DNA from: Bacillota bacterium | GTDB taxonomy: Bacteria; Bacillota; Clostridia; Lachnospirales; Lachnospiraceae | DNA: 12,689 bases | Assembly (NCBI GenBank): GCA_023428655.1 | Contig: JAEYXC010000292.1 | Coordinates: 1-12,689 of the forward strand | Reading direction: 5' to 3' | Shown here: positions 5,141 to 12,373 of the stretch, piece after piece | How the letters are laid out: each line of letters opens with the position of its first letter | Numbering within the stretch: position 1 is the stretch's first letter | Translations under genes and position numbers: made by a program | The notes under the pieces: model-generated | Databases searched by the model: none | Told to the model about the DNA's origin: nothing | The model's input: only the letters and a program-made list of their open reading frames with translations

Positions 5141-6505
5141 ATGATATTAAAGGTACAACTGTTTGGACATACGTATGAGTTCAAGTCACTCATGGATGTC
5201 ATGGCAAAGGCGAATGAAGAGAAATCCGGTGATACTCTTGCTGGAATTGCCGCAGAATCGGCAGAAGAGAGAGTAGCTGCAAAGGTCGTACTTGCAAACA
5301 TTACACTGGAACAGCTAAGGAATAATCCGGCCGTTCCATATGAGGTGGATGAGGTAACCAGAATTATTCAAGATGATGTAAATGAAAAAATCTACAACGA
5401 AATTAAGCACTGGACAGTGGCTGAGTTTCGGGAATGGATTCTGGATGAAAATACGTCTGGCACAGACATTCGCAGAATCAGCCATGGAATAACCTCTGAA
5501 ATGGTAGCAGCCGTTGCAAAGCTGATGTCAAATATGGACTTAATTTATGGAGCAAGTAAAATTCGTGTTACCGCACATTGTAATACGACGATTGGAGAAC
5601 CCGGTACATTAAGCTGTAGATTACAACCCAATCACCCTACCGATAATCCGGACGGTATTATGGCTTCTTTGTTAGAGGGTTTAACCTACGGAGCAGGTGA
5701 TGCCTTACTTGGATTAAACCCGGTGGATGACTCAACGGAAAGTGTAGTACGTGTGTTAAAGCGTTTTGAAGACATTAAGCAGAAATTCAAAATACCCACT
5801 CAGACCTGTGTGCTTGCTCATGTTACAACGCAGATGGATGCAATTCGAAAGGGAGCACCAGCGGATCTGATTTTTCAATCCATTGCAGGATCTGAAAAAG
5901 GAAACGAAGCCTTTGGCTTCAATGCTTCAATCATAGAGGAAGCGAGACAGCTTGCCCTTCATGAAGGAACCGCAGAGGGTCCAAATGTTATGTACTTTGA
6001 AACCGGTCAGGGTTCCGAATTATCTTCCGAGGCACATCATGATGTGGATCAGGTTACGATGGAAGCACGCTGCTATGGATTTGCAAAGCATTTTAATCCC
6101 TTCATTGTTAATACAGTGGTTGGTTTTATCGGTCCGGAGTATTTATATGATGGTCGCCAGGTGAACAGGGCAGGCTTAGAAGACCACTTTATGGGAAAGC
6201 TGACCGGTATATCCATGGGATGTGATGCTTGCTATACCAATCACATGAAAGCAGATCAGAATACAATTGAGGATCTTTCGGTATTGCTTACTACAGCAGG
6301 GTGCAACTACTTTATGGGTATTCCACATGGCGATGATGTAATGCTAAATTACCAGACCACAGGCTATCATGAAACGGCTGCACTCCGTGAAATGTTTCGA
6401 TTAACAGCGATTAAGCCATTTCATGAGTGGCAGCTTCGGATGGGATTTATTGATGAAAAAGGCAAGCTGACAAAATTAGCCGGTGATGCTTCTGTCTTAT
6501 TCTAG
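5141..6505 (+). CDS. eutB: Ethanolamine ammonia-lyase large subunit
   Basis: EutB is the catalytic subunit of the adenosylcobalamin-dependent lyase that converts ethanolamine to acetaldehyde and ammonia. From the ATG at 5141 the protein has 454 residues, against 453 in E. coli, and starts MILKVQLFGHTYEFK like E. coli MKLKTTLFGNVYQFK. An upstream in-frame ATG at 5051 would add 30 unlike residues. GATAGGAG at 5125-5132 fits the 5141 start well. Active-site residues fall at the same numbers as in E. coli: Arg160 (CRLQPN), Glu287 (YFETGQGS) and Asp362 (MGCDACYTNH). All key residues are intact, so the enzyme should be active. Its partner eutC follows after 14 bases. Confidence 0.96.
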   Translation: MILKVQLFGHTYEFKSLMDVMAKANEEKSGDTLAGIAAESAEERVAAKVVLANITLEQLRNNPAVPYEVDEVTRIIQDDVNEKIYNEIKHWTVAEFREWILDENTSGTDIRRISHGITSEMVAAVAKLMSNMDLIYGASKIRVTAHCNTTIGEPGTLSCRLQPNHPTDNPDGIMASLLEGLTYGAGDALLGLNPVDDSTESVVRVLKRFEDIKQKFKIPTQTCVLAHVTTQMDAIRKGAPADLIFQSIAGSEKGNEAFGFNASIIEEARQLALHEGTAEGPNVMYFETGQGSELSSEAHHDVDQVTMEARCYGFAKHFNPFIVNTVVGFIGPEYLYDGRQVNRAGLEDHFMGKLTGISMGCDACYTNHMKADQNTIEDLSVLLTTAGCNYFMGIPHGDDVMLNYQTTGYHETAALREMFRLTAIKPFHEWQLRMGFIDEKGKLTKLAGDASVLF

Positions 6506-6519
6506 AGAGGAGGAAATGT

Positions 6520-7431
6520 ATGAATGAACAGGAATTAAGAAAAATGGTAGAAAAGTTGGTAGAACAGATGGTAGGTCAATCGGCAGGGAGTAACAACTTG
6601 ACACCGGAAGAAACCGGTAATACAACGAGAGCGATCAAACCGACTACTGACTCTTTTACAGTGAACTCCAGTGAGTGCCTGCCGGATATTACGAAAATAG
6701 ATTTAAAGTCATGGTTTTTATTAGATCACGCAAAGAACAAAGAAGAATACCTTCACATGAAAAGCAAAACTCCGGCAAGGCTTGGAGTCGGTAGAGCCGG
6801 AGCCAGATATAAGACCATGAGTATGCTTCGTGTGAGAGCGGACCATGCTGCTGCACAAGATGCAGTATTTTCAGATGTATCCGAGGAGTTTATTAAGAAG
6901 AATAACTTCGTTTTTGTTAAGACACTTTGTAAGGATAAGGATGAATATTTAACGAGACCGGATCTTGGTAGAAGATTTGGAAAAGACGAAATTGAGGTAA
7001 TAAAAAAGACCGTCGGTCAAAATTCGAAGGTGGTAATCGTCGTTGGTGATGGACTATCCTCGTCTGCGATTGAGGCGAATGTGGAAGATATGATTCCTGC
7101 ATTAAAGCAAGGTCTTAGTATGTATCAGCTCAGCATACCACCAATTCTTTTTATCAAACATGCCAGAGTAGGTGCCATGGATAACATCGGCACTGCAACG
7201 GATGCAGATGTAATTTGCATGTTGGTAGGGGAACGGCCGGGGCTGGTAACCGCAGAATCCATGTCAGCATATGTCTGCTACAAACCAAAGATTGGTATTC
7301 CGGAATCGAAGAGAACGGTTATCTCTAATATTCATCGGGGAGGTACAACACCGGTAGAAGCTGGGGCACATGTTGCGGAATTAATCAAAAGAATGCTGGA
7401 CAAGAAGGCCTCAGGAATTGATCTAAAATAA
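6520..7431 (+). CDS. eutC: Ethanolamine ammonia-lyase small subunit
   Basis: EutC is the 303-residue small subunit that, with EutB, forms the cobalamin-binding lyase. Recognisable segments are TPARLGVGRAGARYKT (residues 84-99), DLGRRF (148-153), VGDGLSSSAIEAN (175-187), a GERPGL loop and a C-terminal HRGGTTPVEAGAH. E. coli EutC is 295 residues, so the length is normal. The first 18 residues, MNEQELRKMVEKLVEQMV, form an amphipathic helix followed by a flexible linker (to about residue 55). This is the pattern of the N-terminal encapsulation signal known for EutC. An AGAGGAGGAAATGT ribosome site precedes the ATG. About 170 non-coding bases rich in hairpins follow the gene. Confidence 0.95.
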   Translation: MNEQELRKMVEKLVEQMVGQSAGSNNLTPEETGNTTRAIKPTTDSFTVNSSECLPDITKIDLKSWFLLDHAKNKEEYLHMKSKTPARLGVGRAGARYKTMSMLRVRADHAAAQDAVFSDVSEEFIKKNNFVFVKTLCKDKDEYLTRPDLGRRFGKDEIEVIKKTVGQNSKVVIVVGDGLSSSAIEANVEDMIPALKQGLSMYQLSIPPILFIKHARVGAMDNIGTATDADVICMLVGERPGLVTAESMSAYVCYKPKIGIPESKRTVISNIHRGGTTPVEAGAHVAELIKRMLDKKASGIDLK

Positions 7432-7499
7432 AGAAGTTGAAAAAAGATAAGCGATAGGTAAAAGTTATTGCGTATAATCTTGCGCAGAAATTGAGGTTA

Positions 7500-7592
7500 G
7501 TGTGAAAAATAAATTTTTCACACCATGAATTGTTACGACAATTCACGTTGCAAATATTGTGCTGGCGCCTAAAATTCGCGGGTAGCGGCAAC
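7500..7592 (+). promoter_or_regulatory. Hairpin array between eutC and eutL (candidate attenuator, processing or translation-control region)
   Basis: Three helices are stacked in the leader of eutL. H1 pairs GTGTGAAAAA (7500-7509) with TTTTTCACAC (7514-7523). H2 pairs TGAATTGT (7526-7533) with ACAATTCA (7538-7545) around TACG. A longer-range stem pairs GTTGC (7547-7551) with GCAAC (7588-7592), just before the GGAGGA ribosome site (7595-7600). A TATAAT at 7473-7478 has only a poor -35, so a separate promoter is doubtful. H1 has no following U-run, which argues against simple termination. The array may set the ratio of shell proteins to enzymes. The possible hexaloops do not show the A1/G4 pattern expected for EutV (ANTAR) sites. 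Confidence 0.5.
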
Positions 7593-7605
7593 ATGGAGGA
7601 TTTAT

Positions 7606-8259
7606 ATGAAGAATGATAAACTACATCCGAATATTTTAGCGATTCGGATTATCTCAAATGTCAGTCCTGGCTTGGCAGAAAAACTTTCTCTTTCTGAACG
7701 TCATAAAAGCCTTGGGATCATAACTGCAGACAGTGATGATGTGACCTATACAGGTCTTGATGAAGCTACAAAGGCTGCTGATGTTGAAGTAGTGTATGCC
7801 AGGTCCCTATATGGAGGTGCAGCAAATGCAAATACAAAGCTGGCAGGTGAAGTAATCGGCATTTTAGCCGGTCCTAGTCCGGCAGAAGTACGAAGTGGGT
7901 TAAATGCCTGTATTACGTTTATGGAAAATGATGCGTATTTTATCAGTGCGAACGATGATGATTCCATTGTTTATTATGCCCATACTGTTTCAAGGACAGG
8001 TTCTTATCTATCAAAAGTTGCAGGTATTAAGGAAGGACAAGCATTGGCTTATGTAATTGCTCCACCGCTGGAGGCAATTTATGCATTAGATGCGGCGATG
8101 AAAGCTGCAGACGTAAAACTATGTGAATTTTATGGACCTCCGAGTGAAACAAATTTCGGTGGAGGCCTTCTTACTGGTTCTCAGTCTGCCTGCTATGCAG
8201 CCTGCAAAGCATTTTCAGAAGCTGTACGAAGTGTTGCGGAGCATCCGAAGGAGTATTAA
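7606..8259 (+). CDS. eutL: Microcompartment shell trimer EutL
   Basis: EutL is a tandem-BMC shell protein that assembles as a pseudohexameric trimer with a gated central pore, thought to control entry of ethanolamine and bulky cofactors. The protein has 217 residues, against 219 in E. coli. It reads LAIRIISNVSPGLAEKL near the N-terminus, GITADSDDVTYTGLDEATKAADVEVVYARS-like sequence in the first domain, and FYGPPSETNFGGGLLTGSQS near the C-terminus, all strongly EutL-like. GGAGGA at 7595-7600 sits 5 bases before the ATG. It begins the shell-gene section of the operon after a structured leader, and the next shell gene begins 3 bases after its stop. Confidence 0.95.
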   Translation: MKNDKLHPNILAIRIISNVSPGLAEKLSLSERHKSLGIITADSDDVTYTGLDEATKAADVEVVYARSLYGGAANANTKLAGEVIGILAGPSPAEVRSGLNACITFMENDAYFISANDDDSIVYYAHTVSRTGSYLSKVAGIKEGQALAYVIAPPLEAIYALDAAMKAADVKLCEFYGPPSETNFGGGLLTGSQSACYAACKAFSEAVRSVAEHPKEY

Positions 8260-8262
8260 TCA

Positions 8263-8940
8263 ATGAGAGCATTAGGAATGATTGAAGTCATAGGATTACC
8301 ACCCGCAATTGAGGCTGCAGATACAGCACTTAAGGCTGCCGATGTTGAATTGCTTGCCATTGCAAAAGCAGATGCGGGGATCCTGACGGTTGAAATAACA
8401 GGAGAAGTTGATGCGGTGACGGCAGCAGTGGAAGCAGGAGCCGTTGCGGCTGAACGTGTGGGCACTCTCCGTGCAAAGCATATCATACCACATGCGGACG
8501 AAAGTCTGGCAGGAAAAGTGATTATGCAGGGAACGACGCTGTTTCAACCAAAAAAGAAATCGATGAATCAGATCACTACGGCTGAGCCAACAGCAGTTAG
8601 GGTAGGAAAAAAAGAAGAGGCAATTGAAGAGAAAATAGACAAGATAATAGAAGATAGAATTGAGGAGAAGGCAGAAGAGACAAGATTTGAGGAGAAACCA
8701 GAAGAGATAGGAGAAGGGACAATAACAAAAGAGAAAGAAGAGGAGACAAATAGAGAGGAGAACGAAGAGGAGTCAAGAACAGAAGAGAGGAAATACACGG
8801 CTGCGGAACTTAAAAAGAAAAGCAATGATGCCCTGCGAAGCATTTTACAAAGACATGGGGTTGAGCTTACCGAGCAGCATAGGATTGCAAAAAAACAAGA
8901 ACTAATTCAACTAATATTAATGACGCAGAATCATAGATAA
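8263..8940 (+). CDS. BMC-domain shell protein with acidic linker and Rho_N/SAP-like C-terminal domain (EutK-like)
   Basis: This 225-residue protein has three parts. Residues 1-80 form a single BMC domain (ALGMIEVIGLPPAIEAADTA, ending AKHIIPH). Residues about 96-177 are a low-complexity linker very rich in Glu, Lys and Arg. Residues about 178-220 (YTAAELKKKSNDALRSILQR then KKQELIQLIL) resemble the Rho N-terminal/SAP helix-extended-loop-helix fold, which binds nucleic acid. E. coli EutK likewise joins a BMC domain to a C-terminal helix-turn-helix thought to bind nucleic acid, but the tail here looks like a different fold. The gene starts 3 bases after eutL, with its ribosome site (AAGGAG) inside the eutL end. 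The linker strand is almost pure purine. A shell role is firm; nucleic-acid binding is inferred. Confidence 0.85.
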   Translation: MRALGMIEVIGLPPAIEAADTALKAADVELLAIAKADAGILTVEITGEVDAVTAAVEAGAVAAERVGTLRAKHIIPHADESLAGKVIMQGTTLFQPKKKSMNQITTAEPTAVRVGKKEEAIEEKIDKIIEDRIEEKAEETRFEEKPEEIGEGTITKEKEEETNREENEEESRTEERKYTAAELKKKSNDALRSILQRHGVELTEQHRIAKKQELIQLILMTQNHR

Positions 8941-8953
8941 AAGGAGATTGCGG

Positions 8954-10429
8954 ATGGAGTTATTAGATAAAGATCTAAAATCTTTGCAGGAAGTGCGATT
9001 GTTACTAAAAGCAGCAAAGGAAGCCCATAAGATACTTGTAACCTTTAATCAGGAAAAAATCGATAGTATTGTAAAGGCAATAGCTGAAGCTGGATTACAG
9101 AATGCAGAACGACTAGCGAAGATGGCAAATGAGGAAACCGGATTCGGTATCTGGCAGGATAAGGTGATAAAGAATGTATTTGGTTCCATGGGAATCTATC
9201 ATGCAATAAAGGACCAAAGGACGATTGGTATTATTAAGGAAGATAAAAAAAATCAGGTGATGGAGGTTGGTATACCCGTCGGTATTGTAGCAGGAATCGT
9301 TCCCTCTACAAATCCGACATCTACCGTAATGTACAAGACCTTAATTTCTATTAAGGCAGGAAACTGTATTGTATTTTCCCCACATCCGGGTGCAAAAAAT
9401 TGTATTCTTGAAACAGTGAAGATCGTAAGTGAGGCAGCAGAAGCAGCAGGCTGTCCGAAGGGAGCCATCTCCTGTATCTCAACTCCGACTTTACAGGCGA
9501 CCAAGGAATTGATGGAACACAAATATACCAACCTGATTTTAGCAACCGGAGGATATGCAATGGTAAAGTCTGCATACTCATCCGGTACACCAGCCATTGG
9601 TGTAGGCGCTGGTAATGGTCCGGCATTTATTGATAAGACAGCGAATGTAAAGATGGCAGTAAAGCGAATTTTGGATTCCAAGACCTTTGATAATGGGACC
9701 ATCTGTGCTTCCGAGCAATCCATTATTGTAGAGCGGTGTATGGAACAGGAAGTAACAGACGAACTCAAAGCCCAGGGAGGATTTTTCTTAAATGAAGAAG
9801 AATCAAAAAAACTGGCCAAATTCATTCTACGTGGAAACGGAACGATGAATCCACAGATTGTTGGAAAATCTGTTGCACAGATTAGCAAGCTGGCGGGGTT
9901 AAATGTACCGTCTACTGCGAGAGTAATTATAGCAAAGGAGAGTAAAGTTGGAGATGATGCACCTTATTCCAGGGAGAAATTAGCCCCGATCTTAGCCTTC
10001 TTTGTCGAGAATTCGGTAGAAGAAGTTATGGCTAAGGTAATCGAAATTCTGAATTTTGAAGGAATGGGACATACCTTTACCCTTCACAGCACCAATGATG
10101 AATTAATAAGACGCTTTGCGCTTCATGTACCAGCTTCACGAATATTGGTAAATACACCAGGTTCTCTTGGTGGTATTGGAGCAACCACGAATCTGTTCCC
10201 GGCATTAACTCTGGGTTGTGGTGCTGTGGGAGGTAGTTCTTCCTCTAATAATATCGGACCGATGGATTTAATCAATATTAAGCGTGTTGCCGGAGGTGTG
10301 GTTGAACTTGAAGAAATCAGTGCGGATGCGAAAAGTCGTCTTGGAGGTATGAGCAGCTGTTCAGGTGTTGAAGTAAATATGCAGCTAGTGGATGAAATTG
10401 TAAAAAGGATCATGAAACAACTAATCTAG
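8954..10429 (+). CDS. eutE: CoA-acylating acetaldehyde dehydrogenase (EutE/PduP family)
   Basis: This enzyme oxidises acetaldehyde with CoA and NAD+ to acetyl-CoA inside the compartment. From the ATG at 8954 it has 491 residues. I prefer this start to the TTG six bases earlier because GGAG at 8943-8946 then has normal 7-base spacing; at TTG it would abut. GIVPSTNPTSTV (residues about 115-126) and the catalytic Cys251 in FDNGTICASEQS identify the CoA-dependent aldehyde dehydrogenase family. A glycine-rich GGIGATTNLFPALTLGCGAVGG segment is typical of EutE/PduP. The last 20 residues (VEVNMQLVDEIVKRIMKQLI) form an amphipathic helix after a Gly/Ser linker, which looks like a C-terminal encapsulation peptide. 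Such peptides are N-terminal in PduP but C-terminal in some other compartment AldDHs. Substrate is assigned from context. Confidence 0.93.
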   Translation: MELLDKDLKSLQEVRLLLKAAKEAHKILVTFNQEKIDSIVKAIAEAGLQNAERLAKMANEETGFGIWQDKVIKNVFGSMGIYHAIKDQRTIGIIKEDKKNQVMEVGIPVGIVAGIVPSTNPTSTVMYKTLISIKAGNCIVFSPHPGAKNCILETVKIVSEAAEAAGCPKGAISCISTPTLQATKELMEHKYTNLILATGGYAMVKSAYSSGTPAIGVGAGNGPAFIDKTANVKMAVKRILDSKTFDNGTICASEQSIIVERCMEQEVTDELKAQGGFFLNEEESKKLAKFILRGNGTMNPQIVGKSVAQISKLAGLNVPSTARVIIAKESKVGDDAPYSREKLAPILAFFVENSVEEVMAKVIEILNFEGMGHTFTLHSTNDELIRRFALHVPASRILVNTPGSLGGIGATTNLFPALTLGCGAVGGSSSSNNIGPMDLINIKRVAGGVVELEEISADAKSRLGGMSSCSGVEVNMQLVDEIVKRIMKQLI

Positions 10430-10455
10430 CTGAATTGGATATTAATATTAAAATG

Positions 10456-10489
10456 TAGAATAATAATGTATGAGTACGTTATTGTTCTA
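10456..10489 (+). promoter_or_regulatory. Perfect 15-bp RNA hairpin in front of the eutM ribosome site
   Basis: TAGAATAATAATGTA (10456-10470) pairs with TACGTTATTGTTCTA (10475-10489) over its full length, using two G-U pairs and a TGAG loop. It ends 8 bases before AGGAGG (10498-10503). There is no U-run, so it is unlikely to be a terminator. The G-U pairs make the RNA form stronger than the plus-strand DNA palindrome, suggesting selection on RNA. A 5' stabiliser or processing site for the abundant shell-protein message is plausible. Confidence 0.6.
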
Positions 10490-10511
10490 AAAATGATAGG
10501 AGGAACTTAAA

Positions 10512-10802
10512 ATGTCTAATGCAAATTCACTAGGAATGATTGAAACAAAAGGTTTGGTAGGAGCGATTGAAGCAGCGGATGCAATGGTGAAGGCTGCCAA
10601 TGTATCGTTGATTGGTAAAGAACAGGTAGGTGGTGGACTGGTAACTGTTATGGTACGTGGTGATGTTGGAGCGGTGAAGGCTGCAACAGACGCAGGTGCA
10701 GCAGCTGCAGAACGGGTTGGTGAGTTGATTTCTGTCCATGTTATCCCAAGACCACATTCCGAGGTGGAAGTCATTCTTCCTCATAATAATACACAAGCAT
10801 AG
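10512..10802 (+). CDS. eutM: Major microcompartment shell hexamer (EutM/PduA type)
   Basis: A single BMC domain of 96 residues starts SLGMIETKGLVGAIEAADAM and contains GGGLVTVMVRGDVGAVKAA and AERVGELISVHVIPRPH. These are the standard landmarks of the hexagonal tile that makes up most of the shell facets. Length matches EutM (about 97 residues). AGGAGG lies 8 bases before the ATG, an unusually strong site that fits high expression. The domain is clearly related to residues 1-80 of the EutK-like protein upstream. A hairpin precedes the gene and a second hairpin follows it, so the message may be cut out as a stable unit. Confidence 0.95.
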   Translation: MSNANSLGMIETKGLVGAIEAADAMVKAANVSLIGKEQVGGGLVTVMVRGDVGAVKAATDAGAAAAERVGELISVHVIPRPHSEVEVILPHNNTQA

Positions 10803-10829
10803 TGTGGTAGGGTAATGATTGCAAACATT

Positions 10830-10872
10830 GAATGATTTAGGTGCTATCAGCATCTTAGCACCTAAATCATTC
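10830..10872 (+). terminator. Strong hairpin after eutM without a U-run (partial terminator or mRNA 3' stabiliser)
   Basis: GAATGATTTAGGTGCTA (10830-10846) pairs perfectly with 10856-10872, a 17-bp stem with a 9-base loop. TATAAGG follows rather than a T-run, so full intrinsic termination is unlikely. It sits 28 bases after the eutM stop and 24 before eutT. This is a good position for protecting the 3' end of an abundant eutM message and lowering expression of the enzyme genes beyond. Confidence 0.68.
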
Positions 10873-10895
10873 TATAAGGTAAGGATGGGCATAGT

Positions 10896-11669
10896 ATGGG
10901 TTTGATTACAGAACAAGACATTCGGAAGATGATGAATGAAGGACTTTTAAAGGAAAAGGGTGAATTTCATCTAGGCAAGGATACAATACTAACCCCCTCC
11001 GCAAGAGCCTATCTTCTAGAAAAAAATATCACCTTAACGGGAAGGGAAGTATCCGATCATGGTGGCACACAACAACTAGACAATGACTCTACAACGAAAG
11101 AAGCAAGTAAGATGCAGGCAGAATATGAAACATTATTCGGAATTCATCTTGATTATAAACCGGAGCACATGACTCACCTAAGAAGAAACCTCTTAGTATT
11201 CAAGGATCATAAACGGATTATTCTTCGAGGGGCGATAGATACCTTAGAGTCAGAAATCATCTTAGCTCAGATTGTATCGGAACGTCTCAAAAAACCAAAG
11301 TTAACGAAAGAACTGCAGGAGATCATCAATTTTATTCGCAAGCTGCTCCAATGTGAGTTAAAAGGTGATGCTGTTGGTGATTTTAAATTAGGTGGGCTTG
11401 ATGAAAAGGAAATCAGGGAACAATCGTATCACCCAAGCAAATATTTTGGAATAAGGCATTTCTTACCAACCTATCAGCATGGTGAAATGACTGCATACCT
11501 GAATCGATTAAGGACACTTGCAAGAGAGACTGAAATCGTTGCTTTTAAAGCATTTAAGGAAGAGGACCAAAGCGTAACCAGAGTAGATATTATCCAGGCG
11601 TTTAATCGTTTGTCCTCTTTGTTTTGGATCATGATGTTTAAATATCTTAGCGGTAAATATGATGAATAG
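10896..11669 (+). CDS. eutT: Corrinoid adenosyltransferase EutT
   Basis: EutT transfers the adenosyl group from ATP to cob(I)alamin, making the coenzyme for EutBC. The protein has 257 residues, against about 267 in E. coli. It carries the N-terminal LTPSARAYLLEKNI segment (residues 32-45; E. coli LTPSARELLESRHL), a central LDEKEIREQSYHPSKYFG (E. coli LSDEDLHRLSHQPLRYL) and a C-terminal DIIQAFNRLSSLFWIMM (E. coli DILQALNRLSSTVYVMM). The HX11CCX2C metal motif of the enterobacterial enzyme is absent: the region around residues 50-75 has no Cys, and the only cysteine is at about 153. Listeria-type EutT is also described without this motif. The gene follows eutM after a hairpin. Confidence 0.92.
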   Translation: MGLITEQDIRKMMNEGLLKEKGEFHLGKDTILTPSARAYLLEKNITLTGREVSDHGGTQQLDNDSTTKEASKMQAEYETLFGIHLDYKPEHMTHLRRNLLVFKDHKRIILRGAIDTLESEIILAQIVSERLKKPKLTKELQEIINFIRKLLQCELKGDAVGDFKLGGLDEKEIREQSYHPSKYFGIRHFLPTYQHGEMTAYLNRLRTLARETEIVAFKAFKEEDQSVTRVDIIQAFNRLSSLFWIMMFKYLSGKYDE

Positions 11670-11686
11670 ACCAGAAAGGAGGAGCC

Positions 11687-12331
11687 TTGTTAGATTACGC
11701 TAATTTTCAAATTGATGTTATCGTCGATGCAGTGATGAAAGAAATCAGTGAAAAATTATTTATCATGGTGGAGGCATCCGGCAGACATGTGCATCTAAGC
11801 AGAGAAGATATCAATACACTTTATGGACATGGATATCAACTAACACCTGTTAAGGAATTATCACAACCGGGGCAATATGCCTGTGCGGAGCGTCTTACCA
11901 TTACCGGCCCAAAGAACTCCATAAAAAATGTAGTGATACTTGGACCAGAGCGGAGTAAGACCCAGGTAGAAATATCCTTAACCGATGCATTAACCCTAGG
12001 AATAAAGACACCCGTTCGCTTAAGCGGTGACATTAGCAATACTCCGGGTATTGTTATTACAAATGCAAATAATGGAGCAAGCATTGAAAAAAACGAGGGT
12101 CTGATTGTAGCAAAGCGACACATTCATATGACACCGGAGGACGCTGTCAGATTTAATGTAAACAATGGTGAACTTGTGAAGGTGAAGGTGTTTGGAGAAC
12201 GACCAGTAATACTTGAAGGTGTCGATATCCGGGTAGATAAGAACTTTAGAACAGCGATGCATATCGACTACGATGAGGCAAATGCCTGTGGATATAATAA
12301 GAATACCAGGGGTATCATTCTAAAAGAATAA
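11687..12331 (+). CDS. pduL: Phosphate acyltransferase of PduL type (TTG start)
   Basis: PduL-type phosphotransacylase exchanges the CoA of acetyl-CoA for phosphate, giving acetyl phosphate for ATP synthesis and recycling CoA in the compartment. It replaces the unrelated EutD of enterobacteria. The 214-residue protein has two half-domains bearing the zinc-binding histidines: SGRHVHLS (His34, His36), AKRHIHMTPED (His145, His147) and MHIDYDEANACG (His192). Salmonella PduL has 210 residues. Translation likely starts at TTG 11687, 4 bases after AAGGAGG (11676-11682). A start at a later ATG would delete the N-terminal helix FQIDVIVDAVMKEISEK, which looks like the encapsulation peptide known at the PduL N-terminus. 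It lies 17 bases after eutT. Confidence 0.93.
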   Translation: MLDYANFQIDVIVDAVMKEISEKLFIMVEASGRHVHLSREDINTLYGHGYQLTPVKELSQPGQYACAERLTITGPKNSIKNVVILGPERSKTQVEISLTDALTLGIKTPVRLSGDISNTPGIVITNANNGASIEKNEGLIVAKRHIHMTPEDAVRFNVNNGELVKVKVFGERPVILEGVDIRVDKNFRTAMHIDYDEANACGYNKNTRGIILKE

Positions 12332-12373
12332 ATCAGGTGTGTATTATTACCTGCATCTGGAAATGAGTGGAAT

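Noticed and set aside
7440..7478. Internal promoter with TATAAT at 7473-7478
   Set aside because: No acceptable -35 at 16-18 bases and no extended -10; kept only as a remark.
7500..7545. Tandem hairpins as an EutV (ANTAR) antiterminator site
   Set aside because: The possible six-base loops are ATAAAT and TTACGA; neither has A at position 1 together with G at position 4, and no terminator overlaps them.
8568..8843. Minus-strand Ser/Phe-rich reading frame opposite the EutK-like linker
   Set aside because: It is the mirror of the purine-rich Glu/Lys linker, with no ribosome site; the shell protein explains it.
9253..9888. Long minus-strand reading frame of 211 codons inside eutE
   Set aside because: It is antisense to conserved catalytic sequence including the active-site Cys region, and has no sign of its own expression.
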